A stretch of DNA of 64,000 bases, from assembly GCA_964537285.1 (NCBI GenBank), contig CAZHZT010000008.1:11668-75667 (forward strand). Reading direction: 5' to 3'. Origin of the DNA: CAZHZT01 sp964537285 (GTDB taxonomy: Bacteria; Bacteroidota; Bacteroidia; Chitinophagales; Saprospiraceae). How positions within the stretch are numbered: the first letter of the stretch is position 1; each line of letters starts with the position of its first letter. Below the pieces are notes generated by a model that saw only the letters and a program-made list of their open reading frames with translations, did no database searches and was not told where the DNA came from. The translations under genes were made by a program, and so were the position numbers. Shown in pieces: positions 34,355 to 42,305 of this stretch.

Positions 34355-35428
34355 TCAACAAATTCTTGGAAGCTGTTCTCCTGTTAACATATTGACTACC
34401 CTTCTCCCCCCTATCGCGCTGGTAAGCACAACTTGCCGAGGGTGTTCCTGAACTACCTCTCCGATGATAGCAGCATTGGAACCGTTTTCCAGGGTTTTTA
34501 ACTTAGAAAGAAATTGTTCGGCTATTTGAGCATCAATTACTGCCATGAAGACCCCTTCATTTGCAACATAGAGAGGATCCAGCCCCAAAATCTCGCAAGC
34601 GCCATGTACCTGTTCCTCTACGGGGATGTCTTTTTGGAAAATATTGACACCAAGCCTGCTGTCGCGAGCAATTTCATTTAAAACGGTTGCGGCTCCTCCT
34701 CTCGTTGGATCTCTGAGCAGGTGAATATAGGGGCCAAATTGGTTCAATAAGATTTCAACAGTATGGTTTAAGCTGCAAGTGTCGCTCTCAATCGTTGTTT
34801 CGAACTCTAAACCTTCCCGGACGGACATGATGGCGATCCCGTGGGTTGCTAAGTTATCACTGACAAGGATTTTATCTCCAACTTTTACCCGATCAATGTC
34901 GATTTCAGCATTTTTATGAATTTTTCCAATTCCTGTGGTATTGATAAAGATTTTATCTCCTTTTCCACGATCAACGACTTTTGTATCTCCGGTAACGATT
35001 TCAACCCCTGCTTTTTCACAAGCAAATTTTATAGATACCAGGATATCCCAGAAAGCCTTCATCGTAAGGCCTTCTTCGATGATGAAGCTGAGGGAAAGAT
35101 ATTGGGGGATGGCCCCGCACATAGCCAGGTCGTTCACTGTTCCGTTTACGGCTAATTCGCCAATATTTCCACCTGGGAAAAAGATCGGAGAGATGACGAA
35201 GGAGTCCGTGGTGAAGGCTGTCTTTCCGTTTAGGTCCAATACTGCCCCGTCGTGCCTTTTGTTGAGTTTTTCATTTTTGAGCAGATCGAACACGCCACTG
35301 TCCAGCAGCTTGTTGGTGAGTAAGCCGCCGCTGCCATGGCCCATTGTGATCACGTCGAAGTCAAGCTGAGGCATTGGGCATTGGAGGTGCATTTTTAATT
35401 TTTGTTCCTTTTGGACGTTAGAAGCCAT
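34355..35428 (-). CDS. hypE: Hydrogenase maturation factor HypE
   Basis: A 357-residue AIR-synthase-like protein. ITMGHGSGGLLTNKLLDSGV, TTDSFVISPIFFPGGNIGEL and LRDPTRGGAATVLNEIARDS are conserved, and the protein ends in PRIC, whose terminal cysteine carries the thiocarbamate converted to thiocyanate, the source of the cyanide ligands of [NiFe]-hydrogenase. The first 12 residues look like an extension before MHLQCPM; either start is possible. Between hypD (48 bp upstream, with a family B end in the gap) and the permease. Confidence 0.95.
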   Translation of the reverse strand: MASNVQKEQKLKMHLQCPMPQLDFDVITMGHGSGGLLTNKLLDSGVFDLLKNEKLNKRHDGAVLDLNGKTAFTTDSFVISPIFFPGGNIGELAVNGTVNDLAMCGAIPQYLSLSFIIEEGLTMKAFWDILVSIKFACEKAGVEIVTGDTKVVDRGKGDKIFINTTGIGKIHKNAEIDIDRVKVGDKILVSDNLATHGIAIMSVREGLEFETTIESDTCSLNHTVEILLNQFGPYIHLLRDPTRGGAATVLNEIARDSRLGVNIFQKDIPVEEQVHGACEILGLDPLYVANEGVFMAVIDAQIAEQFLSKLKTLENGSNAAIIGEVVQEHPRQVVLTSAIGGRRVVNMLTGEQLPRIC

Positions 35429-35448
35429 AAATTTAGTTATTAGTTCTA

Positions 35449-35472
35449 GTTCTTTGACAAATTGTGTGGAAC
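35449..35472. repeat. Family B end downstream of hypD
   Basis: GTTCTTTGACAAATTGTGTG + GAAC, an exact family B end lying 4 bp past the hypD stop codon. Its inverted partner lies at 36604-36628 on the other side of hypD. Confidence 0.75.
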
Positions 35473-35476
35473 AAGT

Positions 35477-36583
35477 CTACTGATCAAATGCTTCCTCCAT
35501 CAGTCCGAAAAAGTGATAATAAGCAGCACAAGCCCCTTCGGAGCTTACCATCGGAGCTCCCAGCGGATTTTCCGGTTTGCATTTTTTGCCGAATTGCGGG
35601 CAATCAGCGGGCTTTTTAACGCCCTTAAGCACCTGACCTGCGATACACTCTTCACTTTCGCGCACTTTTTCAATGTTTACATCAAATTTTTTGTTAGCAT
35701 CAAAATGGCTCAGGGAGTCTTTAACCTCATATCCGCTCTTCGGGATTGTTCCGATACCGCGCCACTCGCGATCTTCTATTTTAAAAACTTCTTTGATGGT
35801 TTTGACGGCATTGGGGTTTCCTGCTGCTTTTACTACCCGGCTGTATTGGTTTTCCAGTTTTGCAGTTCCTGTTTCCAGTTGCTTGACGGTCATTAAGATG
35901 CCTTGCAGTAGATCTACGGGTTCGAAACCGGTTACGACGATCGGAATGTTGTATTTATCAATTATTGGGTAGTATTCCTCGATACCCATGATCGTACAAA
36001 CGTGGCCTGCGGCTAAAAAGCCCTGAATTCGACTCTCATCATCATTCATAACGGCTTCAATTGCCGGCGGAACCAATACATGAGAAGCTAAAATAGAATA
36101 ATTATTCACTTTTTTTTGCTTAGCATGCAGAACAGAAAGGGCATTGGCCGGAGCAGTTGTTTCAAAACCAACGGCAAAAAAGACTACTTCCTTGTCCGGG
36201 TTTTCCTGGGCCAGCTTTACAGCTTCCAGGGGAGAATAAAGGATGCGAACATCGCCGCCATCCGCTTTTACTTGCAATAAGCTCTTTTTAGAGCCTGGGA
36301 CGCGGAGCATATCTCCGAATGAGCAAAGGATTACATTTTTTTCTTCTACGAGGTAGATTGCTTTATCTATTAAATGAAGTGGAGTTACACAGACAGGGCA
36401 TCCTGGCCCGTGAACCATATGGACTTTTTCAGGGAGGAGGTTAAGGATGCCGTTTTTGACTAAACTATGTGTTTGTCCACCACAAACCTCCATTATTGTC
36501 CACGAGCGGGTTACCGTTCGTTTGATTTCTTCCAAATAGCTTTTGGCTACTTCTGGGTCGCGGTATTCGGTAAGGAATTTCAT
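35477..36583 (-). CDS. hypD: Hydrogenase maturation factor HypD
   Basis: A 368-residue iron-sulfur protein. Conserved segments are MEVCGGQTHSLVKNGI (active Cys), VHGPGCPVCVTP, VGFETTAPANALSV and AAGHVCTIMGIEEY, and the C-terminal [4Fe-4S] cysteines lie in SEECIAGQVLKGVKKPADCP and FGKKC. HypD is the scaffold on which the Fe(CN)2CO unit is assembled with HypC and HypE. Its ATG overlaps the hypF stop (ATGA). Inverted family B ends flank it on both sides. No hypC is visible beside it. Confidence 0.96.
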   Translation of the reverse strand: MKFLTEYRDPEVAKSYLEEIKRTVTRSWTIMEVCGGQTHSLVKNGILNLLPEKVHMVHGPGCPVCVTPLHLIDKAIYLVEEKNVILCSFGDMLRVPGSKKSLLQVKADGGDVRILYSPLEAVKLAQENPDKEVVFFAVGFETTAPANALSVLHAKQKKVNNYSILASHVLVPPAIEAVMNDDESRIQGFLAAGHVCTIMGIEEYYPIIDKYNIPIVVTGFEPVDLLQGILMTVKQLETGTAKLENQYSRVVKAAGNPNAVKTIKEVFKIEDREWRGIGTIPKSGYEVKDSLSHFDANKKFDVNIEKVRESEECIAGQVLKGVKKPADCPQFGKKCKPENPLGAPMVSSEGACAAYYHFFGLMEEAFDQ

Positions 36584-38901
36584 GAAAAGTTATTAATATT
36601 TAAGGTTCCACACAATTTGTCAAAGAACGAAAACATTAATTGGCCAAAGGCGATGTTCTCGTCATTCGGGGAAAGATCACGATGGAAATAAAGTTCAAAG
36701 GTATCCTTAAGTTCTTGATGAATCAAATCAACGAGAAGTGCATTCTGGAATACCCCTCCACTAAACGCAATCTTTTTTATATTCAGCCTATGGGCTTTTA
36801 ACTCAATCATTTTCACTAAGGCGTAATGAAATTTTGCTGCAACAAAGGCTTTTGAAAAACCTGAATGCAAGTCTTCAACCAACTCCTTTACGAGGAGAGA
36901 AGAGTTGAAAATGCTTGATTGTTCCGAAATAGGCAAAAAGCGAACTTGCATAGCCGACCAATCTAAGGTATTTTTACAATATCGTTGAGCCATTGTTTCC
37001 AATTTAAGTGCAGCTTCGCCTTCATAGCTTTGCGTATCCATTATTCCCAGAAGGGAAGCAACCGCATCAAACAGGCGGCCAACGCTAGAAGTCATTAAGC
37101 TAGATTGCTGTAATTTTTTAGTATAAATAGCCCATTCCTGCATTGAGAACTTCGTTTTCAAATAGTCATGGGCCTCGGGAATATCTTTGCAAACGGAGAG
37201 CGCAGAAATTCTAGGCTCGCGCGGCATCTTATCACCCAGGATGAAAGGGAAATATTCAAAATGATCAATTCTCGAAATGGAATGCTCCTGGTATAGAAAA
37301 AATTCTCCTCCCCAGATATGGCCATCATCCCCGAGGCCCGTTCCATCCCAAATGACTCCTAAAACATTTTCTTGCTCCTCCAGCAAATTGTTTTCACCTA
37401 AAACGGCGCAAAAATGAGCTTCATGATGCTGTACTTTATACAGTGGAACCCCTAATTGTTCAGCCATCGCTTTCCCGAGCTGTGAGGAGGGATAATCCGG
37501 ATGTTTATCGATAATGAGTGCTTCAGGGCTTGCTTGAAGCAATTTCATTAGATGCTCTAGGCTAAGTTTATAGCTTTTTTCTGTATCAAAGTTAGTTAAA
37601 TCACCAATATACTGACTTAAATATACATTTTTCTGCTGTATTAACCCAAAGGAACTTTTGAGCATGGCTCCCATGGCCAGTACACATTGATCAGAAAACT
37701 TTAGGTTCGGATGAATAAAAGTGGGAGCCATCCCTCTGGAGCGACGTAGTATGATTTTTTGATTAAAAAGCGGACTAAAACGAAGCACGCTATCGTCTTG
37801 TGGAACTAAAATCTTTCTATTATGAGTGAGTATAAGATCTGCAATAGGAGAAAGCTCTTTTAGTGCGTCATCATCCTTAAACGCAATAGGAGCTCCGCTA
37901 AGGTTTCCACTGGTAGCTATTACAGGGCGATTGAACCCCCCCAAGATGCATTCGAATAAAGGAGCATAAGGAAGCATGACTCCCACCAAATCCAAGCCCG
38001 GAGCAATGTTATCCCAAGCTAGAGCATTGAAGGTGTTTTGCTTTTTTTCTACCAAAAGGATTGGAGCTTCCGGGCTTTCAAGGGTTTCAATTTTCTTTTT
38101 TTCAAGATTTACGTCCTTGCTTAGCTGGTCAATATTGGGATACATTAAAGCAAAAGGCTTTGAAGGTCGGTGCTTGCGTTCACGTAACCGATTGACGGCT
38201 TGAGTGTTAGCGGCGTCGCAGGTCAATAGATACCCTCCTATGCCCTTGATAGCAATGATTTTTCCTTGTTCCCATAATGCTGCAACTGTTTCAGGGAGTA
38301 TTTCAGATGCTAGCTTGAGTTTTTGTCCATCTTTACCATAAAGAGCTAGATTAACTCCACAGTCATTACAAGAGTTGGTTTGGGAATAGTACCTTCGGTT
38401 TAATGGATTGCCATATTCCTCCTGACAAGGGGGACACATTTTAAAAACGTCCATAGAGGTATTTTCGCGATCATAAGGTAAGCTTTGAATGATAGAATAT
38501 CTAGGGCCACAGTTGGTGCAAGTGATGAAGAGGTAGCGGTATCGGCGATCAGATTCAGTATTCAATTCTCTTTTACAGTCGGGGCATAATGCAAAATCCG
38601 GAGTGAGTAACAACCGAGGCGTTTGATGGTCAAGGCTTGATCTGATTTCAAAGCCTTCAAATTCAGATGAGGGAGCTTGGAATAAGCGGGTGTGCGAAAT
38701 TCGGGCAAGTCGAGGCGCTTGTTTGATTATTTGTTTGCTGAATGTTTTTGCCAGTTGTTCCGTTCCGTTAAATTCTACGTGAACACCGTCAGTCGTATTA
38801 TTTACCCATCCTTTCAACCCAAACTGATGAGCCAGTTGATAGATAAAAGGGCGGAAGCCTACCCCCTGAACTTGTCCTTCTATGTGAAGATGCCAGGTCA
38901 T
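36580..38901 (-). CDS. hypF: Carbamoyltransferase HypF
   Basis: A 773-residue protein with the full HypF layout. The acylphosphatase domain has GQVQGVGFRPFIYQL at about residue 10. Two zinc-finger regions follow (CPDCKRELN, CTNCG; CPPCQEE, CNDCG), then a YrdC-like domain (GKIIAIKGIGGYLLTCDAAN) and a Kae1-like domain (KVQHHEAHFCAVLGEN). It makes carbamoyl-adenylate for transfer to HypE. The last 14 codons or so (FFDKLCGTLNINNFS) are encoded by a family B repeat end and look like an acquired tail after the family end SPNDENIAFGQ. Confidence 0.95.
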   Translation of the reverse strand: MTWHLHIEGQVQGVGFRPFIYQLAHQFGLKGWVNNTTDGVHVEFNGTEQLAKTFSKQIIKQAPRLARISHTRLFQAPSSEFEGFEIRSSLDHQTPRLLLTPDFALCPDCKRELNTESDRRYRYLFITCTNCGPRYSIIQSLPYDRENTSMDVFKMCPPCQEEYGNPLNRRYYSQTNSCNDCGVNLALYGKDGQKLKLASEILPETVAALWEQGKIIAIKGIGGYLLTCDAANTQAVNRLRERKHRPSKPFALMYPNIDQLSKDVNLEKKKIETLESPEAPILLVEKKQNTFNALAWDNIAPGLDLVGVMLPYAPLFECILGGFNRPVIATSGNLSGAPIAFKDDDALKELSPIADLILTHNRKILVPQDDSVLRFSPLFNQKIILRRSRGMAPTFIHPNLKFSDQCVLAMGAMLKSSFGLIQQKNVYLSQYIGDLTNFDTEKSYKLSLEHLMKLLQASPEALIIDKHPDYPSSQLGKAMAEQLGVPLYKVQHHEAHFCAVLGENNLLEEQENVLGVIWDGTGLGDDGHIWGGEFFLYQEHSISRIDHFEYFPFILGDKMPREPRISALSVCKDIPEAHDYLKTKFSMQEWAIYTKKLQQSSLMTSSVGRLFDAVASLLGIMDTQSYEGEAALKLETMAQRYCKNTLDWSAMQVRFLPISEQSSIFNSSLLVKELVEDLHSGFSKAFVAAKFHYALVKMIELKAHRLNIKKIAFSGGVFQNALLVDLIHQELKDTFELYFHRDLSPNDENIAFGQLMFSFFDKLCGTLNINNFS
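36604..36628. repeat. Family B end inside the hypF 3-prime end
   Basis: GGTTCCACACAATTTGTCAA + AGAAC, the inverse of the end at 35449-35472. It lies within the hypF reading frame and is translated there as FFDKLCGT. Confidence 0.75.
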
Positions 38902-38956
38902 TGAACGTTTTAAATAATTTGTTTCTAAATAATTCCGTTTTTTATCAAAACGGGAA

Positions 38957-38964
38957 CAAATTTA
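38957..38964 (-). promoter_or_regulatory. Possible -7 box for hypF
   Basis: Minus-strand TAAATTTG matches TAnnTTTG, 55 bp upstream of the hypF ATG. No clear upstream TTTG. A small hairpin (CCGTTTT / AAAACGG) follows it and could affect leader RNA. Confidence 0.35.
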
Positions 38965-39039
38965 CGGAGATTATCTGTTTAAATAATAGTTAATAAAACT
39001 CAACCTGGCTTGGGTACTACATCCATTTAATAATTACAA

Positions 39040-39729
39040 ATGGCGTATAGCAATCTTTCGAAAAACGAGGAACTGATAATTCGAGTGCTGAATGAACCAT
39101 CGGCACCTCTAATTGCATTCAAAATTATGGAGCAACTTCAGCTAGAGCAAAAACGAAGAGAGGAGTTCTATAATTCAATTGAAACAGAGGAGTTAAAGAC
39201 GGAATTCATAAATGGAGAAGTGGTTATTCACTCACCTGTAAAGAAACTGCATAATGTGATTTGCAGTAATTTGTTCAAAATGCTTGATGCTTTTGTTATC
39301 AAGCATGATTTAGGTTTCATAGGTTATGAAAAGATCATGATTCGTCTTACCAGAAATGACTACGAACCGGATCTTTGCTTTTTTAATAAGGAAAAAGCAA
39401 AATCTTTTAAAGATGATACCAGCCTTTTCCCAGCTCCAGACCTGGCGGTTGAAATAGCTTCTCCAAAGACCATTGACAGAGATAGGGGCATTAAGTATCA
39501 GGACTATGCTCAGCATAAGATAAGTGAATATTGGATTATCCTGCCCGAAGAAAAAACAGTAGAACAATACTTGCTTTCTGAAGAAAAAGGAGTATATGAA
39601 CTTACTAAAAAATCAGACAGCGGTTTGATTGCCCTTAAGTCCTTGCAGGGGCTTGAAATTTCGATACCTGCCATCTTTGATCGAAAATTAGCGCAGGAAG
39701 AAGTACTCCGGATTTATACTGGGGCTTGA
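39040..39729 (+). CDS. Uma2 family (DUF820) putative endonuclease
   Basis: A 229-residue protein of the PD-(D/E)XK-like Uma2 family. TEFINGEVVIHSPVKKLHNV, the acidic DYEPDLCFFNKEK, and PAPDLAVEIASPKTIDRDRG with YWIILPEEKTVEQY are the expected core motifs; D in EPDLCF and E in AVEIASP would be the metal ligands. Family members are abundant in cyanobacteria and Bacteroidota and their role is unresolved. An N-terminal 35-residue helical extension precedes the core. Divergent from hypF. Confidence 0.85.
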   Translation: MAYSNLSKNEELIIRVLNEPSAPLIAFKIMEQLQLEQKRREEFYNSIETEELKTEFINGEVVIHSPVKKLHNVICSNLFKMLDAFVIKHDLGFIGYEKIMIRLTRNDYEPDLCFFNKEKAKSFKDDTSLFPAPDLAVEIASPKTIDRDRGIKYQDYAQHKISEYWIILPEEKTVEQYLLSEEKGVYELTKKSDSGLIALKSLQGLEISIPAIFDRKLAQEEVLRIYTGA

Positions 39730-39733
39730 AATT

Positions 39734-40135
39734 CTATTTCCTTGGATAGTCTGGTTGGATTAAATCCCAAAGATTGCCGTAAAGGTCCTCGAAAACGATT
39801 ACTTTCCCAAAAGGTTCTAAGATAGGTCCTCGCACTATTTTTACATTGTTCTTTTGTAAGTTGAGGTGATCACGGTCAATGTCATCGGTGTAGATGAAAA
39901 GGAAAACACGGCCACCGGTTTGATTTCCTACGCGGCTCAATTGTTCTTCATTTTTGGCTTTGGCAAGCAGTAATGAAAAATCGCTGCTGCCTTTTGGTCG
40001 TACACGCACCCAGCGTTTAATGTCGCTAATCTTAGTATCTTCGATTAAATCGAATTGCAGCACTTTTGTGTAGAACTGTATCGCTTCGTCATAACCCTTT
40101 ACGACGAGAGCTATTTGGAAAATTTGTTGATTCAA
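39734..40135 (-). CDS. VOC family (glyoxalase/bleomycin-resistance fold) protein
   Basis: A 133-residue protein of normal VOC length. QIALVVKGYDEAIQFYTKVL opens the first beta-alpha-beta-beta-beta module, and FLFIYTDDIDRDHLNLQKNN and EPFGKVIVFEDLYGNLWDLI the second. The FEDLYGNLWDLIQP end carries the usual metal-ligand glutamate or aspartate position. Substrate cannot be predicted. Four bases separate its stop from the convergent Uma2 stop. Upstream on the same strand is the thioesterase gene. Confidence 0.85.
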   Translation of the reverse strand: MNQQIFQIALVVKGYDEAIQFYTKVLQFDLIEDTKISDIKRWVRVRPKGSSDFSLLLAKAKNEEQLSRVGNQTGGRVFLFIYTDDIDRDHLNLQKNNVKIVRGPILEPFGKVIVFEDLYGNLWDLIQPDYPRK

Positions 40136-40188
40136 GATTTATTGGTTTAAGTATTTAGCAATGTCTTATATTATGGTTCTAAAAAGTT

Positions 40189-40893
40189 TTAGTTGCTCAA
40201 CGTTTTATTTATAATATCTGTAAATTCCAATGCTTGTCTAAAAAGAAAAAAGTGATCGCCATCAAGAAATTTGAAGTTTACCGTTGGTTCGAACTCATTC
40301 TGCCAAGTTTTTACCTCCATTTCTGTCATATTATCTTCTTTTCCATTGATGACGGTAACAGGAATATTCAATTTAGGTCTGGGAGAATAAGTCCAGTTTT
40401 CCACGGCTTCAAAATCTGCTCTTAAAATAGGTTCGAAGAAACTAAACAGACCTTGATTTTCCAGGACTTCTTTGGGTATTCCACCCAAATTTTTAAGTTT
40501 TTCTTTAAAAGCATTTTGTGGGAGTAAATGTATTTTTTCAGACTTGGGAATAGAAGGGCCTTTTCTGCCGCTTAAAAAAAGATGACATGGAAGGGGGTGA
40601 TTGGAGTCTTTGATCTTATGACTTAGCAAATAAACGAGCAGGCTGCCCAGGCTATGTCCAAATAAAGCATACGGAGGGTTTAAGAACGCTTTGACCTGTG
40701 TCCAGGCATCCTCACAAATTTCATCCATGTTTCTCAGAAGCGGAGAGCGAACGCGTTTTCCCCTTCCGGGAAGTTCGATGGTATTGAAGCGGATTTGTGG
40801 GTGTAAGTATGGTTCCAGAGGTTTGTAGCAAATGAAACTGGCTCCTGAAAAGGGAAACCCAATAAGTGTAATTGATTTTGAAGTATCTTCCAT
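40189..40893 (-). CDS. Type II thioesterase (alpha/beta hydrolase)
   Basis: A 234-residue alpha/beta hydrolase of the GrsT/surfactin thioesterase type. FPFSGASFICYKPLEPYL, IELPGRGKRVRSPLLRNMDE and the nucleophile motif YALFGHSLGSLLVYLLSH (Ser 81) are typical. The acid is in VINGKEDNM and the histidine in LDGDHFFLF. Such enzymes hydrolyse misloaded acyl chains from carrier proteins of NRPS or PKS systems. No assembly-line gene is present in this window, so its partner must lie elsewhere. Confidence 0.87.
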   Translation of the reverse strand: MEDTSKSITLIGFPFSGASFICYKPLEPYLHPQIRFNTIELPGRGKRVRSPLLRNMDEICEDAWTQVKAFLNPPYALFGHSLGSLLVYLLSHKIKDSNHPLPCHLFLSGRKGPSIPKSEKIHLLPQNAFKEKLKNLGGIPKEVLENQGLFSFFEPILRADFEAVENWTYSPRPKLNIPVTVINGKEDNMTEMEVKTWQNEFEPTVNFKFLDGDHFFLFRQALEFTDIINKTLSN

Positions 40894-40912
40894 GAATAAT
40901 GAATTAATTATG

Positions 40913-41022
40913 GTTCTTTGACAAAAATTGTGATAAAATGAAGTTTAAAAATGATAACCCCTTCAGCCACCAGTGCCTTCAGGTTTTATCATTTTTAAAC
41001 TCCACACAATTTGTCAAAGAAC
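40913..41022. repeat. Family B palindromic element, copy 4
   Basis: Ends GTTCTTTGACAAAAATTGTG and CACACAATTTGTCAAAGAAC. The stem (TGAAGTTTAAAAATGATAA and near-complement) and loop CTTCAGCCACCAGTGCCTTC differ from copies 1-3, but the loop is a recognisable inverse of the TGCCCTTGTGGCTGA loop. Confidence 0.75.
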
Positions 41023-41070
41023 GTTAATTTTTAACAATTCTCAACTTGAAAATGTGTAGGAAAAAGTCAT

Positions 41071-41198
41071 GCCGCTACGCGGCGATATTTTCTTTTGAGG
41101 GAGGCCTAAAGGGCTAATTTGCGAAGCAAAATAGCCCTTTAGGCCTCCCTCGCAAAGGAATTTCCCGCTGCAGGCGCGTTTATTTTCAAAGCGAGAAT
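41071..41198. repeat. Family C hairpin element, copy 4
   Basis: GCCGCTACGCGGCGATATTT, then a near-perfect stem 41097-41151 (GAGGGAGGCCTAAAGGGCTA, loop GCGAAGC), then CGCTGCAGGCGCGTTTATTT and CAAAGCGAGAAT. Same order of parts as copy 3 with a different stem. With family B copy 4 it fills the gap between thioesterase and pirin genes. Confidence 0.75.
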
Positions 41199-41337
41199 CC
41201 CTAAATTTTAATGAATCGCAAACTGAATTAATTACATCTGTTCATCTGCCTTTTTTATATATCTCTCCTCCTTTTTTATATCCTAACAGAACATAAAATG
41301 TAGCATTTTTGTATTGCAAACAAAAAAAGCAATCGCC

Positions 41338-42228
41338 ATGAATAGAAAAAATTTTTTACGAAAAACACTACTCGGAGCAGCTGGTCTGGCTGTAGGGAAA
41401 TCCGTTTTAAATGCTAAAGAAAATACAACGGCCCGGTCTACTTATGATAAATTAATGGATCAGGTTGGATTCAATCATTTACCAAATAAAGAGGTTAGAA
41501 CTATGAAATCTGTATTGCATAAAGCAGCAACCAGAGGCCACGCCAATCACGGCTGGTTGGACTCCCATCATACATTTAGCTTTGCTAATTATTACAATCC
41601 TGATCGCATGAATTTTGGAGTACTTCGGGTACTTAACGATGATGTAGTCGCTCCGGCACGTGGCTTCGGCCGCCATCCTCACGACAATATGGAAATTATC
41701 TCCATTCCTTTAGAAGGCGATCTGGAACATCAAGACAGCATGGGCAACAAGGCTGTTATCAAACAAGGTGATGTACAGGTGATGAGTGCCGGAACGGGCA
41801 TCATGCACAGTGAGTATAATAAGAATAAAGACAAACAAGTGAAGTTCTTGCAAATCTGGGTATTTCCGAATCGCAGAAATGTAGAACCTCGTTACGATCA
41901 GATCACTCTTGAAAAAGAGAAGCTAAATAACCAATTTCACCAGATCCTCTCGCCTGATGCCAATGATGAAGGCGTGTGGATTCACCAAAACGCTTGGTTC
42001 CATCTCGGAAACTCAAACGAAGGGTTTAACGAGACTTACAAGATCAAAGATTCTAATAATGGCGTATATGCCTTCGTTCTTGAAGGTAAGGTGACTATTA
42101 ACGATCAGCCTTTAGGCCAACGCGATGGCTACGGTGTCTGGGATACCGAGTCCATCCATATAAAAGCGGACAGTAATGCCAGGGTGCTGTTGATGGATGT
42201 GCCTATGCGGTTAACGGCCAACGGTTAA
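41338..42228 (+). CDS. Pirin family protein with leader peptide
   Basis: A 296-residue protein from ATG 41338; a TTG eight codons upstream is less likely. The first 30 residues (MNRKNFLRKTLLGAAGLAVG) look like an export leader, resembling a Tat signal but with RK instead of RR. The pirin bicupin follows: GRHPHDNMEIISIPLEGDLE carries the metal-binding His/Glu set, GDVQVMSAGTGIMHSEYN completes it, and FLQIWVFPNRRNVEPRYDQ is conserved. Pirins include quercetin dioxygenases and regulators; an exported form is unusual. Stop lies at the edge of the hairpin 42226-42303. Confidence 0.87.
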   Translation: MNRKNFLRKTLLGAAGLAVGKSVLNAKENTTARSTYDKLMDQVGFNHLPNKEVRTMKSVLHKAATRGHANHGWLDSHHTFSFANYYNPDRMNFGVLRVLNDDVVAPARGFGRHPHDNMEIISIPLEGDLEHQDSMGNKAVIKQGDVQVMSAGTGIMHSEYNKNKDKQVKFLQIWVFPNRRNVEPRYDQITLEKEKLNNQFHQILSPDANDEGVWIHQNAWFHLGNSNEGFNETYKIKDSNNGVYAFVLEGKVTINDQPLGQRDGYGVWDTESIHIKADSNARVLLMDVPMRLTANG

Positions 42229-42303
42229 CGGGGAACGGGGTTTGAGGCCTTCGGCCATCAAGGCCGAAGGCCTTTAAATTCGTTTCCCGTTAACCGTTAA
42301 CCG
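42226..42303. terminator. Compound hairpin after the pirin gene
   Basis: Inner perfect arms AGGCCTTCGGCC (42245-42256) and GGCCGAAGGCCT (42262-42273), extended by imperfect GGTTAACGGGGAACG and CGTTTCCCGTTAACC arms. It sits between two convergent genes and overlaps the pirin stop. Confidence 0.65.
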
Positions 42304-42305
42304 AA

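Noticed and set aside
39734..40893. VOC and thioesterase genes as part of a natural-product cluster
   Set aside because: No carrier protein, synthetase or tailoring genes nearby; two isolated enzymes are not evidence of a pathway.
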